Shown: positions 6,937-14,182, counted from the first letter of the stretch. The stretch: DNA of 15,546 nt from JBAZDC01 sp041654595 (GCA_964551305.1 CAZKBT010000068.1:1-15546), one strand, 5' to 3'. Notes: generated by a model from the sequence alone, not told the origin. Numbers and translations: made by a program.

Positions 6937-7839
6937 ATGATATCCGCACGTCGTCCGAACCGGCATGCCGCCATACTAGGCTGTTTTCTCGCTGTTTGCG
7001 CCGTCGCGCTGGCCGCGTATTCCCTGTTGTCGGAGGCGGACAGCAGGCTCATCCATACCGAGCCTTCCGAGTTCGCTCCCGTGTTCGTCTTCGAAGAGCA
7101 TGGCGAGCGCTGCATGAATTTCGAGCAGATTGAAAGCTTCGGGCGTCAGACTTGTTTCGATCTGGACGATCCCGACAAGATGGTATTCGCCTATACGCGC
7201 ATGATGACCAGCGCGCTGTTCGTGATGCCTAAGCCGACGAACGTGCTGATCATCGGCCTGGGCGGCGCGACCATGCCTCGCGCCCTGGAGAAAATCGTGC
7301 CCGAGGCCGCGATCGATACCGTCGAGATCGATCCCGCCGTCGTCAGGGTCGCCGAGCGCTTCTTCGGCTACAGGCAGGGGCCGCGCCAGCGCGTGTTCGT
7401 CGAGGACGGCCGGGCATTCGTGGAACGGGCCCGCGGGGAAGGGCGCACCTACGACATGGTGATGCTGGATGCCTTCGACGTGGACTACATTCCGGCGCAT
7501 CTCCTGACCCGCGAATTCCTGGAGGACGTGCGCGCGATATTGTCGCCCGACGGCGTGCTGGTGGCCAATACGTTCACCAACAGCGATATGTACGACCAAG
7601 AGTCCGCCACCTACGCCGCCGTGTTCGGCGATTTCTTCAATCTGCGCGCCGGCAACCGCGTGATCATCGCCGGACGCGGCGAACTGCCGGACGACGAGAC
7701 GCTGCGCCGCCGTGCCGAGGCGTGGGCCGACGCCTTGAAACCTTTCGGAATAGACGCGATACGCGAGCTGCGGCGCTATTCCAGGGAACGCGATTGGAAC
7801 GAGAATGCGGCGGCCTTGACCGATCGCCCGAACCCATGA
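6937..7839 (+). CDS. Membrane-anchored spermidine synthase-like protein
   Basis: A 300-residue protein with an N-terminal hydrophobic helix (about residues 11-31, AAILGCFLAVCAVALAAYSL), then a Rossmann methyltransferase domain of the spermidine synthase family. VLIIGLGGATMPRAL (103-117) is the nucleotide loop, DTVEIDPAVVRVAERFF holds the acidic ribose-binding Glu130, and MLDAFDVDYIPAHLLTREFL carries the DAF/Y core. It is shorter and more diverged than SpeE, and the N-terminal beta domain is reduced. Polyamine synthesis is therefore unproven; a role as a family member of unknown substrate is safer. The helix probably anchors it in the inner membrane; a Cys at 16 lies too early in the hydrophobic run for a lipobox. 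The ATG at 6937 lacks a strong ribosome site. Its stop overlaps the helicase start as ATGA, so the two are co-translated. Confidence 0.82.
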   Translation: MISARRPNRHAAILGCFLAVCAVALAAYSLLSEADSRLIHTEPSEFAPVFVFEEHGERCMNFEQIESFGRQTCFDLDDPDKMVFAYTRMMTSALFVMPKPTNVLIIGLGGATMPRALEKIVPEAAIDTVEIDPAVVRVAERFFGYRQGPRQRVFVEDGRAFVERARGEGRTYDMVMLDAFDVDYIPAHLLTREFLEDVRAILSPDGVLVANTFTNSDMYDQESATYAAVFGDFFNLRAGNRVIIAGRGELPDDETLRRRAEAWADALKPFGIDAIRELRRYSRERDWNENAAALTDRPNP

Positions 7840-9980
7840 CGCGTTCCGCCGATGCGCCGCGTTTCGTTCCGTCCCGCCTCGTGCCTTCCGACGAGCAGAG
7901 GGCGATCCAACTGTCGCGGCATCGCATTACGCTGGTCGAGGCCAATGCGGGGGCGGCCAAGACGACGACGCTGGCGTTGCGCATCGGCGAAGCCATCGCC
8001 CGCGGCATGCCGCCGGAGCAGATCCTGGCGCTGGTTTTCACGCCCGAGGCCAAGGACGTCATGCACGTGCGGCTGCGGGACGTCGGTATTCCGTATGCGA
8101 CGGTGCGTCGCATACACATCCAGACGGTCGAGGAATTCGCGGCCTCGATGCTGGAGCGGCTCGACGACGGCGTGCGGCGCATCGCGTCGCGCCATGGCTT
8201 GAAGCCCTATGTGCTGCGGGCGATCGAGCGGGTCGGCGCGCAGTATGCGGGCAGGGTCGACTATCTGGACATACGCACCCATGCCGTCGCGATCAGCCAG
8301 TTCCTGGACGGCTTGGCGCTGCTCAAGGCAACCATGGCCCTGCGCGACGACGTCGAGGACCTGAGCCTGGAAGAGGCGGCGCGACACATGGGCGTGCCCG
8401 TGACGGATTATCTGACCGCGCTCGAATACGAGACGCGGCGCTTGGCGCTGGGGGCGGCGGCGTTTCGCGGGCCGCAGGACGCCGTTTACGACCTGGCCTG
8501 CCGCTTGTCGGACGATCCGGACGTTCGCCAAGCCATGCCGGCGTATCGCCTGGTGGTGGGCGACGAATTGCACGATATGAACGAGGCCGCCTTTCGCGTG
8601 TTCCGTGCGCTGCTCGACATCGAGGGACTGTATTTCGTCGGCGCGGGGGATAAAGATCAGGTGATCTACGCGAAGCTCGGGGCCGACGAGAAATACATGT
8701 CGCATGGCTTGACGCAGGGGCGCGCGCATGCCGCGCGCCTGCCCTTGACCGCTACCTATCGCCACGGCCCGCACCTGGCTTATGCGATTGAAGCGTTCAA
8801 GCAGAAGCCGGTGGAGTCGTCATTGCCGTTGTTGACCGAGATCCAGGTGTGCGCCTATGACGATCTCGATCCGGACGAGTGCGGGACTCGGGTCGTGGAG
8901 GCCGTCCAGGCGTGGCGCCGGGAAAACGCGTCGATCAGCGGCTGCGCCGTCCTGATCCGCGACCGGCATCAGTCCGTGGTCGTGGAAAATGCATTGATGC
9001 ATGCGGACATAGGCTATTCGGCGCAGGGCATGAGCAGCTATCTGCAGCGCGAAGAAATTCTCTTTCTGCGCGGCATGATGGCCATCGCGCTGAGCAACCT
9101 GGGCGCCGTCGCCTCGCAGGATGTGCGCAAGGCCGTCGTCGAGGCGCTGGCGCTGTACGGCGAAATCGCGCTGACGCCGCGCGAGCTGGAACAGGCCAAG
9201 AACGACATCGCCAAGGACCCTGCCAACCTGGGCAGCTTTTTTTCCGGACATATACAGCGGCACGCCGAGGACCGGACCAAGTCGCGCATTGCCGACGCCG
9301 TCGGCTTCATGCAGTCCGTGGACGCCGGCGCGCCCGCGGCCCGGACGCTGACGGAAGTCTGCCGCCGGCTCGACCTGGCGACCTTGGCGCAGCGCATCTA
9401 TATCGATCCCTACGATGCCTCTGTCATTGCGCGATCCGTCCAGGGGTTCATCGATATCGCCGAAAAGCGGGGCCTGGATTTGCGCGCGTTTGCCGAATGG
9501 ATAGCCGCCGCAGAAGGCTTTGCCGACGGTAAAAGAGGCAAGACGCTGGTCGTGCTGGCGTGCGTGGAGAACGTCAAGGGCAGGGAGTACGACCACGTGA
9601 TTCTTCCGTTTCTGGAGCGGGGCGAGTTTCCCAGCCGCATGAGGAGCGGCAGGCAGGAGGAAAACCTGTTCTACGTGGCCGTGACGCGCGCGCGAAAGAA
9701 ATTGACCCTGGTGGCGCCCGCCGACCCGCAGCGGCGCAGCCCTTATATTTCCGCCTTGCGGTTGTCAGCGACACGTTCCCGTGCGAACATGGCGCTTGAA
9801 CGGAATCAGCGGCAAGCGCCTTCCCAAGCCCGCGCGCGCATCGACCTGAATGTGCCGTATTCGGACAAGGATGTGGTCAAGGCTCTGGGAGCCCGATGGG
9901 ATTCCGCGCGCAAGGTCTGGTACATCTCGCCGGCTCAGAACCCCAAGGACTTCGCTCCCTGGATCGCCAACAGGTCGTAG
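7836..9980 (+). CDS. UvrD/Rep-like SF1 helicase with variant P-loop and C-terminal DUF5710-like domain
   Basis: A 714-residue DNA helicase-like protein. SF1 motifs appear in order: Q motif around Gln21 (SDEQRAIQ), P-loop EANAGAAKTTT (35-45), Ia LVFTPEAKD, motif II VVGDELHD (Asp243-Glu244), III VGAGDKDQVIYAKLGAD, IV TATYRHGPHL, V NVKGREYDHVILP and VI NLFYVAVTRARKKL (610-623). The P-loop has Ala41 where the family nearly always has Gly before Lys42, and motif II ends HD rather than QD. After a linker, residues 668-711 (RIDLNVPYSDKDVVKALGAR, then WDSARKVWYI) match the DUF5710 type found on DNA-processing proteins of mobile elements. It starts at the ATG overlapping the upstream stop; no separate ribosome site is needed. 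It is not one of the housekeeping UvrD, Rep, RecB or AddA proteins. Its function in repair or defence is unknown. Confidence 0.85.
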   Translation: MTRSADAPRFVPSRLVPSDEQRAIQLSRHRITLVEANAGAAKTTTLALRIGEAIARGMPPEQILALVFTPEAKDVMHVRLRDVGIPYATVRRIHIQTVEEFAASMLERLDDGVRRIASRHGLKPYVLRAIERVGAQYAGRVDYLDIRTHAVAISQFLDGLALLKATMALRDDVEDLSLEEAARHMGVPVTDYLTALEYETRRLALGAAAFRGPQDAVYDLACRLSDDPDVRQAMPAYRLVVGDELHDMNEAAFRVFRALLDIEGLYFVGAGDKDQVIYAKLGADEKYMSHGLTQGRAHAARLPLTATYRHGPHLAYAIEAFKQKPVESSLPLLTEIQVCAYDDLDPDECGTRVVEAVQAWRRENASISGCAVLIRDRHQSVVVENALMHADIGYSAQGMSSYLQREEILFLRGMMAIALSNLGAVASQDVRKAVVEALALYGEIALTPRELEQAKNDIAKDPANLGSFFSGHIQRHAEDRTKSRIADAVGFMQSVDAGAPAARTLTEVCRRLDLATLAQRIYIDPYDASVIARSVQGFIDIAEKRGLDLRAFAEWIAAAEGFADGKRGKTLVVLACVENVKGREYDHVILPFLERGEFPSRMRSGRQEENLFYVAVTRARKKLTLVAPADPQRRSPYISALRLSATRSRANMALERNQRQAPSQARARIDLNVPYSDKDVVKALGARWDSARKVWYISPAQNPKDFAPWIANRS

Positions 9981-9995
9981 TCGCGGCCCAGGTTA

Positions 9996-10032
9996 ATAGT
10001 TAAAATCAACTAAAACAATAAATTTAATCAAT
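9996..10032 (+). promoter_or_regulatory. OxyR-like binding site upstream of ahpC
   Basis: Four tetranucleotides spaced exactly by 7 bases: ATAG (9996), CAAC (10007), ATAA (10018), CAAT (10029). The OxyR consensus is ATAG-N7-CTAT-N7-ATAG-N7-CTAT; 12 of 16 bases agree. All four extra preferred bases (T at position 2 and A at position 6 of the first and third spacers) also fit. The site ends immediately before the -35 box, the place from which OxyR activates ahpC in other bacteria. oxyR is not in the window. Confidence 0.72.
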
Positions 10033-10061
10033 TTTACAAATGATGGGCGCTTGCCTATACT
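10033..10061 (+). promoter_or_regulatory. ahpC promoter, sigma70-like
   Basis: TTTACA (10033-10038), a 17-base spacer and TATACT (10056-10061): five of six matches at each box with ideal spacing. Transcription would start near 10068, giving a leader of about 35 bases before the ahpC ATG. Confidence 0.8.
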
Positions 10062-10102
10062 GATCATGTCTTCAATCAACCAACGAAAGGAAGGAAAACA
10101 CC

Positions 10103-10666
10103 ATGTCCTTGATCAATACCCAAGTTAAACCGTTTAAAGCAACTGCATACCACAATGGCAAGTTCGTCGACGTCAGCAGCGAATCCATCCAGGGCAAATG
10201 GTCGGTATTCGTTTTCTATCCCGCGGATTTCACGTTCGTGTGCCCGACGGAACTGGAAGACTTGGCTGATCATTACAGCGAGTTCCAAAAGCTGGGCGTT
10301 GAAATCTACGGCGTTTCCACCGATACCCATTTCTCGCACAAGGCTTGGCACGACACTTCCGAAGCCATCGGCAAGGTGCAATATCCGCTGGTCGGCGACC
10401 CCACTCAAACGCTGGCGCGCAACTTCGAAGTTCTGATCGAAGAAGAAGGCGTTGCGCTGCGCGGCACGTTCGTGATCAATCCCGAAGGCCAGATCAAGAT
10501 CCTGGAAATCCACGACAACGGCATCGGACGCGACGCTTCCGAATTGCTGCGCAAGGTCAAGGCCGCCCAATACGTTGCCTCGCACCCTGGTGAAGTCTGC
10601 CCGGCCAAATGGAAGGAAGGCGAAAAGACCTTGTCTCCTTCGCTGGACCTGGTCGGCAAGATCTAA
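10103..10666 (+). CDS. ahpC: Alkyl hydroperoxide reductase subunit C (typical 2-Cys peroxiredoxin)
   Basis: Cytoplasmic peroxidase that reduces hydrogen peroxide and organic hydroperoxides and is recycled by AhpF. The 187 residues equal the enterobacterial length. The peroxidatic Cys47 lies in YPADFTFVCPTELEDL, the resolving Cys166 in GEVCPAKW, and FRGTFVIN-type sequence (LRGTFVINPEGQIK) is present, as is the C-terminal tail SLDLVGKI. The ATG at 10103 is preceded by AAGGAAGG. Expression is predicted from the OxyR-linked promoter just upstream. A hairpin and a strong terminator follow, so much of the message should end before ahpF, which fits the large excess of AhpC over AhpF usual for this pair. 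Confidence 0.98.
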   Translation: MSLINTQVKPFKATAYHNGKFVDVSSESIQGKWSVFVFYPADFTFVCPTELEDLADHYSEFQKLGVEIYGVSTDTHFSHKAWHDTSEAIGKVQYPLVGDPTQTLARNFEVLIEEEGVALRGTFVINPEGQIKILEIHDNGIGRDASELLRKVKAAQYVASHPGEVCPAKWKEGEKTLSPSLDLVGKI

Positions 10667-10684
10667 CGCCGGTTGCCGTACATG

Positions 10685-10707
10685 GGCCGCCCGTGCCTCG
10701 GGCGGCC
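10685..10707 (+). other. GC-rich hairpin after ahpC
   Basis: Perfect 9-base-pair stem GGCCGCCCG / CGGGCGGCC with loop TGCCT, 18 bases after the ahpC stop. No T-run follows, so it is not itself a terminator. It more likely protects the ahpC 3' end from exonucleases. Confidence 0.6.
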
Positions 10708-10726
10708 GGATGAAGAACCCGAGCGT

Positions 10727-10761
10727 GGCGTTCAGGCCATGAGCCCGAGCGCCTTTTTTTT
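10727..10761 (+). terminator. Rho-independent terminator between ahpC and ahpF
   Basis: The 11-pair stem starts GGCGTTCAGGC and closes GCCCGAGCGCC (one G-T wobble, one A-C mismatch), with loop CATGA and eight consecutive T at 10754-10761. It ends 32 bases before the ahpF start. ahpF must therefore depend on read-through or on an undetected promoter within this gap. Confidence 0.88.
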
Positions 10762-10793
10762 GCCTCAATCTCTATCAAAGAAGGTCGATCGTT

Positions 10794-12380
10794 ATGTTGG
10801 ACGCCACCATTAAAAACCAATTGCAAACTTACATGGCCATGGTCTCTAAACCGATAGAGATACAGGCGAATCTGGATGAGGGCGAAAAGTCTGTCGAGCT
10901 GCGCGAGCTGCTCCGGGAAATCGCCGGGATGTCCGATCTCATCACGTTCACCGAGCACAACGAGGCTTCGACCCGCAAGCCGTCGTTCGCCATTACGCGC
11001 GCAGGCACCGATATCCGGGTGGCCTTTGCCGGTATTCCGATGGGCCATGAATTTACTTCTTTGGTGCTGGCGTTGCTGCAAGTCGGCGGCCACCCGATCA
11101 AATTGCCCGACAGCGTGATCGAGCAGATTCGCAACCTGGACGGCAATTACGAATTCGAAACCTATTTTTCCCTGTCCTGCCAGAATTGCCCCGACGTCGT
11201 GCAGGCGTTGAACACGATGTCCGTCATCAACCCGCGTATCCGGCACATGGCGATCGACGGGGCCCTGTTCCAGGATGAAGTCGAAAGCCGACAAATCATG
11301 TCGGTTCCGACGATGTACCTGAACGGCGATGTGTTTGGGCAGGGGCGCTCAAGCGTCGAGGAAATTCTGGCCAAGCTGGATACGGGCGCCGCTGCCCGCA
11401 AAGGCAAGGAATTGAGCGCCAAAGCGCCTTACGACGTTCTCATCGTCGGCGGCGGGCCGGCCGGAGCGGCCGCGGCCGTCTATGCGGCGCGCAAGGGCAT
11501 ACGCACGGGCGTCGTCGCGGAGCGTTTCGGGGGCCAGGTGCTCGATACCATGTCGATCGAGAACTTTATTTCCGTCAAGGAAACCGAAGGACCGAAGTTC
11601 GCCGCGGCCCTGGAAGAGCACGTGCGCGCCTATGATGTGGACATCATGAACCTGCAGCGGGCCGAGAAACTGTCCGAGCAGGACGGCATGATCCACGTCG
11701 AGCTGGCCAACGGCGGCTCGCTGAAAAGCCGCTCGGTCATTTTGGCGACGGGCGCGCGCTGGCGTGAAATCAACGTGCCCGGCGAGCGGGAATACCGCAA
11801 TCACGGCGTGGCGTATTGCCCGCACTGCGACGGCCCGTTGTTCAAGGGCAAGCGCGTCGCCGTCATCGGCGGAGGCAACTCCGGCGTCGAGGCCGCCATC
11901 GATCTGGCCGGCGTGGTCAAGAGCGTGGTGCTGATCGAGTTCGCCGATAGCTTGCGGGCCGACGAAGTCCTGCAGCGCAAGCTGCGCAGCCTGAGCAATG
12001 TGCAGATCATCACGTCGGCGCAGACGACCGGGATCCGGGGCGACGGCAAGAAGGTCGACGGTCTCGTGTACAAGGATCGCGCGACCGGCGAGGAGCACGT
12101 CCTCGAGCTCGAAGGCGTATTCGTCCAGATCGGCCTGGTGCCCAATACGGAATGGCTCAAAGGCGCCTTGGGGCTGTCCAGGCATGGCGAAATCGAAATC
12201 GACGCGCGCGGCCAGACCACCATGACGGGCGTGTTCGCGGCGGGCGACGCCACGACGGTACCGTACAAGCAGATCGTGATCGCCGCCGGCGACGGCGCGA
12301 AAGCGGCGTTGAGCGCGTTCGACTACTTGATACGCAGCTCCGCGCCCGTGGAGGAGCCGAGCGCGACCGCCGCCGCGTGA
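10794..12380 (+). CDS. ahpF: Alkyl hydroperoxide reductase subunit F
   Basis: NADH-dependent flavoprotein disulfide reductase that recycles AhpC. The 528 residues are close to E. coli AhpF (521). The N-terminal tandem thioredoxin-fold domain carries the Cys129-Cys132 pair (SLSCQNCPDVV), at the same numbers as in E. coli. The thioredoxin-reductase-like part has the FAD loop DVLIVGGGPAGAAAAVYAAR (214-233), the second redox pair Cys342-Cys345 in YCPHCDGPLFKG, the NADH loop VIGGGNSGVEAA and the C-terminal FAD segment GVFAAGDATTVPYKQIVIA. The ATG at 10794 has AAGG about 11 bases upstream. An Ala-rich tail replaces the usual ending. A terminator follows. Confidence 0.98.
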   Translation: MLDATIKNQLQTYMAMVSKPIEIQANLDEGEKSVELRELLREIAGMSDLITFTEHNEASTRKPSFAITRAGTDIRVAFAGIPMGHEFTSLVLALLQVGGHPIKLPDSVIEQIRNLDGNYEFETYFSLSCQNCPDVVQALNTMSVINPRIRHMAIDGALFQDEVESRQIMSVPTMYLNGDVFGQGRSSVEEILAKLDTGAAARKGKELSAKAPYDVLIVGGGPAGAAAAVYAARKGIRTGVVAERFGGQVLDTMSIENFISVKETEGPKFAAALEEHVRAYDVDIMNLQRAEKLSEQDGMIHVELANGGSLKSRSVILATGARWREINVPGEREYRNHGVAYCPHCDGPLFKGKRVAVIGGGNSGVEAAIDLAGVVKSVVLIEFADSLRADEVLQRKLRSLSNVQIITSAQTTGIRGDGKKVDGLVYKDRATGEEHVLELEGVFVQIGLVPNTEWLKGALGLSRHGEIEIDARGQTTMTGVFAAGDATTVPYKQIVIAAGDGAKAALSAFDYLIRSSAPVEEPSATAAA

Positions 12381-12423
12381 GGGCGCGCGGCATGTAGACG
12401 ACGCGCAAGCGGTAAAGCGCGTC

Positions 12424-12459
12424 CACGGCGCCGGGTTTTATCCGGCGCCGTGTTGCTTT
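12424..12459 (+). terminator. Rho-independent terminator of ahpF
   Basis: Perfect 11-base-pair stem CACGGCGCCGG / CCGGCGCCGTG with loop GTTTTAT, followed by a short T-rich tail (TTGCTTTAT). The tail is interrupted, but the stem is very stable. It lies 43 bases after the ahpF stop and isolates the next gene. Confidence 0.85.
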
Positions 12460-12496
12460 ATCATGGCGAATTTGGCCATTTAGCGAAGGTTTTTTG

Positions 12497-13483
12497 ATGA
12501 CGGCACGAATTAGAGTGGGGATTGCCGGATACGGCAATCTTGGGCGCGGCGTCGAGCTGGCCGTCCGGCGAAGTCCCGACATGAGCTTGGTCGGGGTTTA
12601 CACCCGCCGAGACCCGGCGAGCGTCGCCGTCCTCGATAGCGCGATTCCGGTGCGCCGGTTGGACGATATCGAGCAGTGCAAGGATGAAATCGACGTCCTG
12701 ATCCTGTGCGGGGGATCCAAGAATGATCTGCCCGTCCAAGGTCCGGCCCTGGCCCGCTCGTTCAACATCGTCGACAGCTTCGATACGCATGCTCGCATTC
12801 CGGAATATTTTCAGTCGGTGGACGAGGCCGCGGCGGCCGGCGGCACGACCGCGCTCATCTCGGTGGGCTGGGATCCGGGGCTGTTTTCACTGAATCGCTT
12901 GTTCGGCGAGGCGGTTTTGCCGCAGGGCCAGACTTATACCTTTTGGGGAAAAGGACTGAGCCAGGGGCATTCCGACGCCGTGCGCCGAGTGCCGGGCGTC
13001 AAGGCGGCCGTGCAATACACGATTCCCGTGCAGGAGGCGGTCGATCGCGTGCGCAGCGGCGCGCTGCCCGAGCTCTCCACGCGCGAGAAGCACAAGCGTG
13101 AATGTTTCGTCGTGCTGCAGGACGGCGCCGATGCGACGCAGGTCGAGCAGGCCATTGTCGGCATGCCCGATTATTTCGCCGACTACGACACGAGCGTGAC
13201 CTTCATCAGCGAAGAGGAGCTTGCCCGCGAGCACTCGGCCATGCCGCACGGCGGCTTCGTGATCCGCAGCGGCAAGACCGGCGAACGGACCATCCAGGTC
13301 ATCGAATACAGCCTTGCGCTGGAAAGCAACCCTGAATTCACCTCCAGCGTGCTGGTGGCCTATGCGCGCGCCGTATTCCGCCTGAGCGAACAGGGCGCGT
13401 GCGGCGCGAAAACGGTGTTCGACGTGCCGCCGGGCCTGCTGTCGCCCAAATCGCCGGCCCAGCTGCGCGAGGAATTGCTGTAG
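12497..13483 (+). CDS. ddh: meso-Diaminopimelate D-dehydrogenase
   Basis: NADPH-dependent enzyme (EC 1.4.1.16) that interconverts meso-diaminopimelate and tetrahydrodipicolinate, giving a one-step branch of lysine and peptidoglycan-precursor synthesis. The 328 residues match the family length. RVGIAGYGNLGRGVELAV is the NADP loop and signature. SFDTHA (near 94), VGWDPGLFSLNR (Asp126), TFWGKGLSQGHSDAVRRVPG (Trp150), KHKRECFVV and MPHGGFVI cover the substrate pocket. The ATG at 12497 follows GAAGG by about 7 bases; an in-frame TTG just before it is less likely. It is preceded by the ahpF terminator, so it should have its own promoter. The best candidate, TTGCTT with CATTTA 18 bases on (12453-12482), is weak. 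Cytoplasmic. Confidence 0.93.
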   Translation: MTARIRVGIAGYGNLGRGVELAVRRSPDMSLVGVYTRRDPASVAVLDSAIPVRRLDDIEQCKDEIDVLILCGGSKNDLPVQGPALARSFNIVDSFDTHARIPEYFQSVDEAAAAGGTTALISVGWDPGLFSLNRLFGEAVLPQGQTYTFWGKGLSQGHSDAVRRVPGVKAAVQYTIPVQEAVDRVRSGALPELSTREKHKRECFVVLQDGADATQVEQAIVGMPDYFADYDTSVTFISEEELAREHSAMPHGGFVIRSGKTGERTIQVIEYSLALESNPEFTSSVLVAYARAVFRLSEQGACGAKTVFDVPPGLLSPKSPAQLREELL

Positions 13484-13523
13484 CCGCATCCGGCCCGCTC
13501 CGCGACGCTGCGTCCGGGCTGCC

Positions 13524-13542
13524 CGTATATTGTTTCTATACG
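13524..13542. promoter_or_regulatory. Inverted repeat upstream of the SecD-head-like gene
   Basis: CGTATA - 7 bases - TATACG, in AT-rich DNA 18 bases upstream of the TTGACA -35 box. The place and shape suit a regulator binding site. The T-rich loop and lack of a T tail make a terminator for ddh unlikely. The regulator is unknown. Confidence 0.35.
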
Positions 13543-13560
13543 TAAATAGTAATTCAAAAT

Positions 13561-13589
13561 TTGACAGAAATAAGTGGCTTTGGCAAAAT
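13561..13589 (+). promoter_or_regulatory. Promoter of the SecD-head-like gene, sigma70-like
   Basis: Consensus -35 TTGACA (13561-13566), a 17-base spacer and CAAAAT (13584-13589, 4 of 6). A TGG directly before the -10 makes it an extended -10 element. Predicted start near 13595, inside the first arm of the leader hairpin. Confidence 0.65.
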
Positions 13590-13592
13590 TGA

Positions 13593-13637
13593 ATGCTTGC
13601 TTCACGATCGTTATCCAACGAAAGGGTGAGCAAGCAT
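13593..13637 (+). promoter_or_regulatory. 5' leader hairpin
   Basis: ATGCTTGCT-t-CAC (13593-13605) pairs with GTG-AGCAAGCAT (13626-13637): 12 pairs with one bulged T. A nested CGTT/AACG stem (13609-13612 with 13617-13620) lies in its loop. It begins at about the predicted transcription start. The second arm includes the first two bases of a small upstream ORF start (ATG at 13636), and the loop holds that ORF's ribosome site AAAGGG. Opening or closing the hairpin could therefore set translation. Confidence 0.6.
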
Positions 13638-13674
13638 GTCCCTCCCAAGTCAAACCAAGGAGCTTCCACCGTGA
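13636..13674 (+). CDS. Candidate 12-residue leader peptide
   Basis: The frame encodes MSLPSQTKELPP and stops. AAAGGG lies about 9 bases upstream of its ATG. Its TGA overlaps the GTG start of the next gene (GTGA, 13671-13674), and it covers that gene's AAGGAG ribosome site, so ribosomes finishing here could reinitiate. The peptide ends Pro-Pro-stop, a context known to slow termination. Such a short ORF can arise by chance; the overlap, ribosome site and hairpin together are the support. Confidence 0.4.
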   Translation: MSLPSQTKELPP

Positions 13675-14138
13675 GCCAATCCGCTACAAAAGTCGAACCA
13701 GTCATCCCACAGGCTGCCGGATCGCAGCCCGACGCCTCCCGCGCCGGCGGGGCGGCCGTCGACATCGCCATTTTCGTGGCGGATACCAACCCCCAGGAAG
13801 GATGGATGACGGTGCCGGTCAAGGACGGCACCTTGTACCTGCATAACGAACCGGCGCTGCGCTTGAACGATTTGATCGGCATCCAGGCGGGCAACAACGA
13901 TCAGGGCGAAGGCGTTCTGGCCGTGGACATCACGAATACGGCCAGGATCGCCTTGGCCTCCATCACCACCGCTTACGCGAATCTGCGTCTCGCCCTGATC
14001 GTCGGCCGCACGTTGGTCGCCGCGCCCACCTACGTGTCGCCCGTCGATAGCTCGCGGCTTATTTTCCCTGTGGGCACGCCCCAGGATGCCGAGCAGATCG
14101 TTCGCGTCGTAGCCGGGGACGCGCCGCCCGCCAAATAA
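13671..14138 (+). CDS. Small protein resembling the SecD/SecDF P1-head fold
   Basis: A 155-residue protein of unknown function. After a flexible N-terminal tail (1-28), residues 29-148 recall the first periplasmic head region of SecD: LRLNDLIGIQAGNNDQGEGV, VDITNTARIALASITTAYAN, then LRLALIVGRTLVAAPTYVSP and a closing GTPQDAEQIVRVVAG. In SecD the counterpart reads like xxxRLAIVLDGxVISAPxI. No SecD membrane segments are present. With the chosen start there is no signal peptide, so it seems cytoplasmic or exported by another route. GTG at 13671 is preferred: AAGGAG lies 8 bases upstream. The frame is open back to an ATG at 13593, but that part is the leader hairpin and has no ribosome site. It has its own promoter and is not clearly tied to ddh. 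The fold call rests on pattern recognition only. Confidence 0.65.
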   Translation: MSQSATKVEPVIPQAAGSQPDASRAGGAAVDIAIFVADTNPQEGWMTVPVKDGTLYLHNEPALRLNDLIGIQAGNNDQGEGVLAVDITNTARIALASITTAYANLRLALIVGRTLVAAPTYVSPVDSSRLIFPVGTPQDAEQIVRVVAGDAPPAK

Positions 14139-14149
14139 CGAATCCCGGG

Positions 14150-14182
14150 GGCGCTGCCGCCATCGTCCCATGGCGGGGCGCC
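14150..14182. terminator. Possible hairpin terminator between converging genes
   Basis: The stem pairs GGCGC with GCGCC and CCGCCAT with ATGGCGG, with a small internal loop (TG against G) and loop CGTCCC. It sits in the 70-base gap between two genes that end towards each other. No T-run follows on either strand, so intrinsic termination is doubtful. Confidence 0.35.

Noticed and set aside
6937..7030. Lipoprotein signal in the spermidine-synthase-like protein
   Set aside because: Cys16 (ILGC) comes at the start of the hydrophobic run and Cys21 follows Val, so neither fits a lipobox; a membrane anchor is more likely.
10080..13625. The 11-base string CCAACGAAAGG shared by the ahpC leader (10080-10090) and the leader at 13615-13625
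   Set aside because: It covers ribosome-site-like sequence in both leaders and is short enough to recur by chance; no wider similarity around it.
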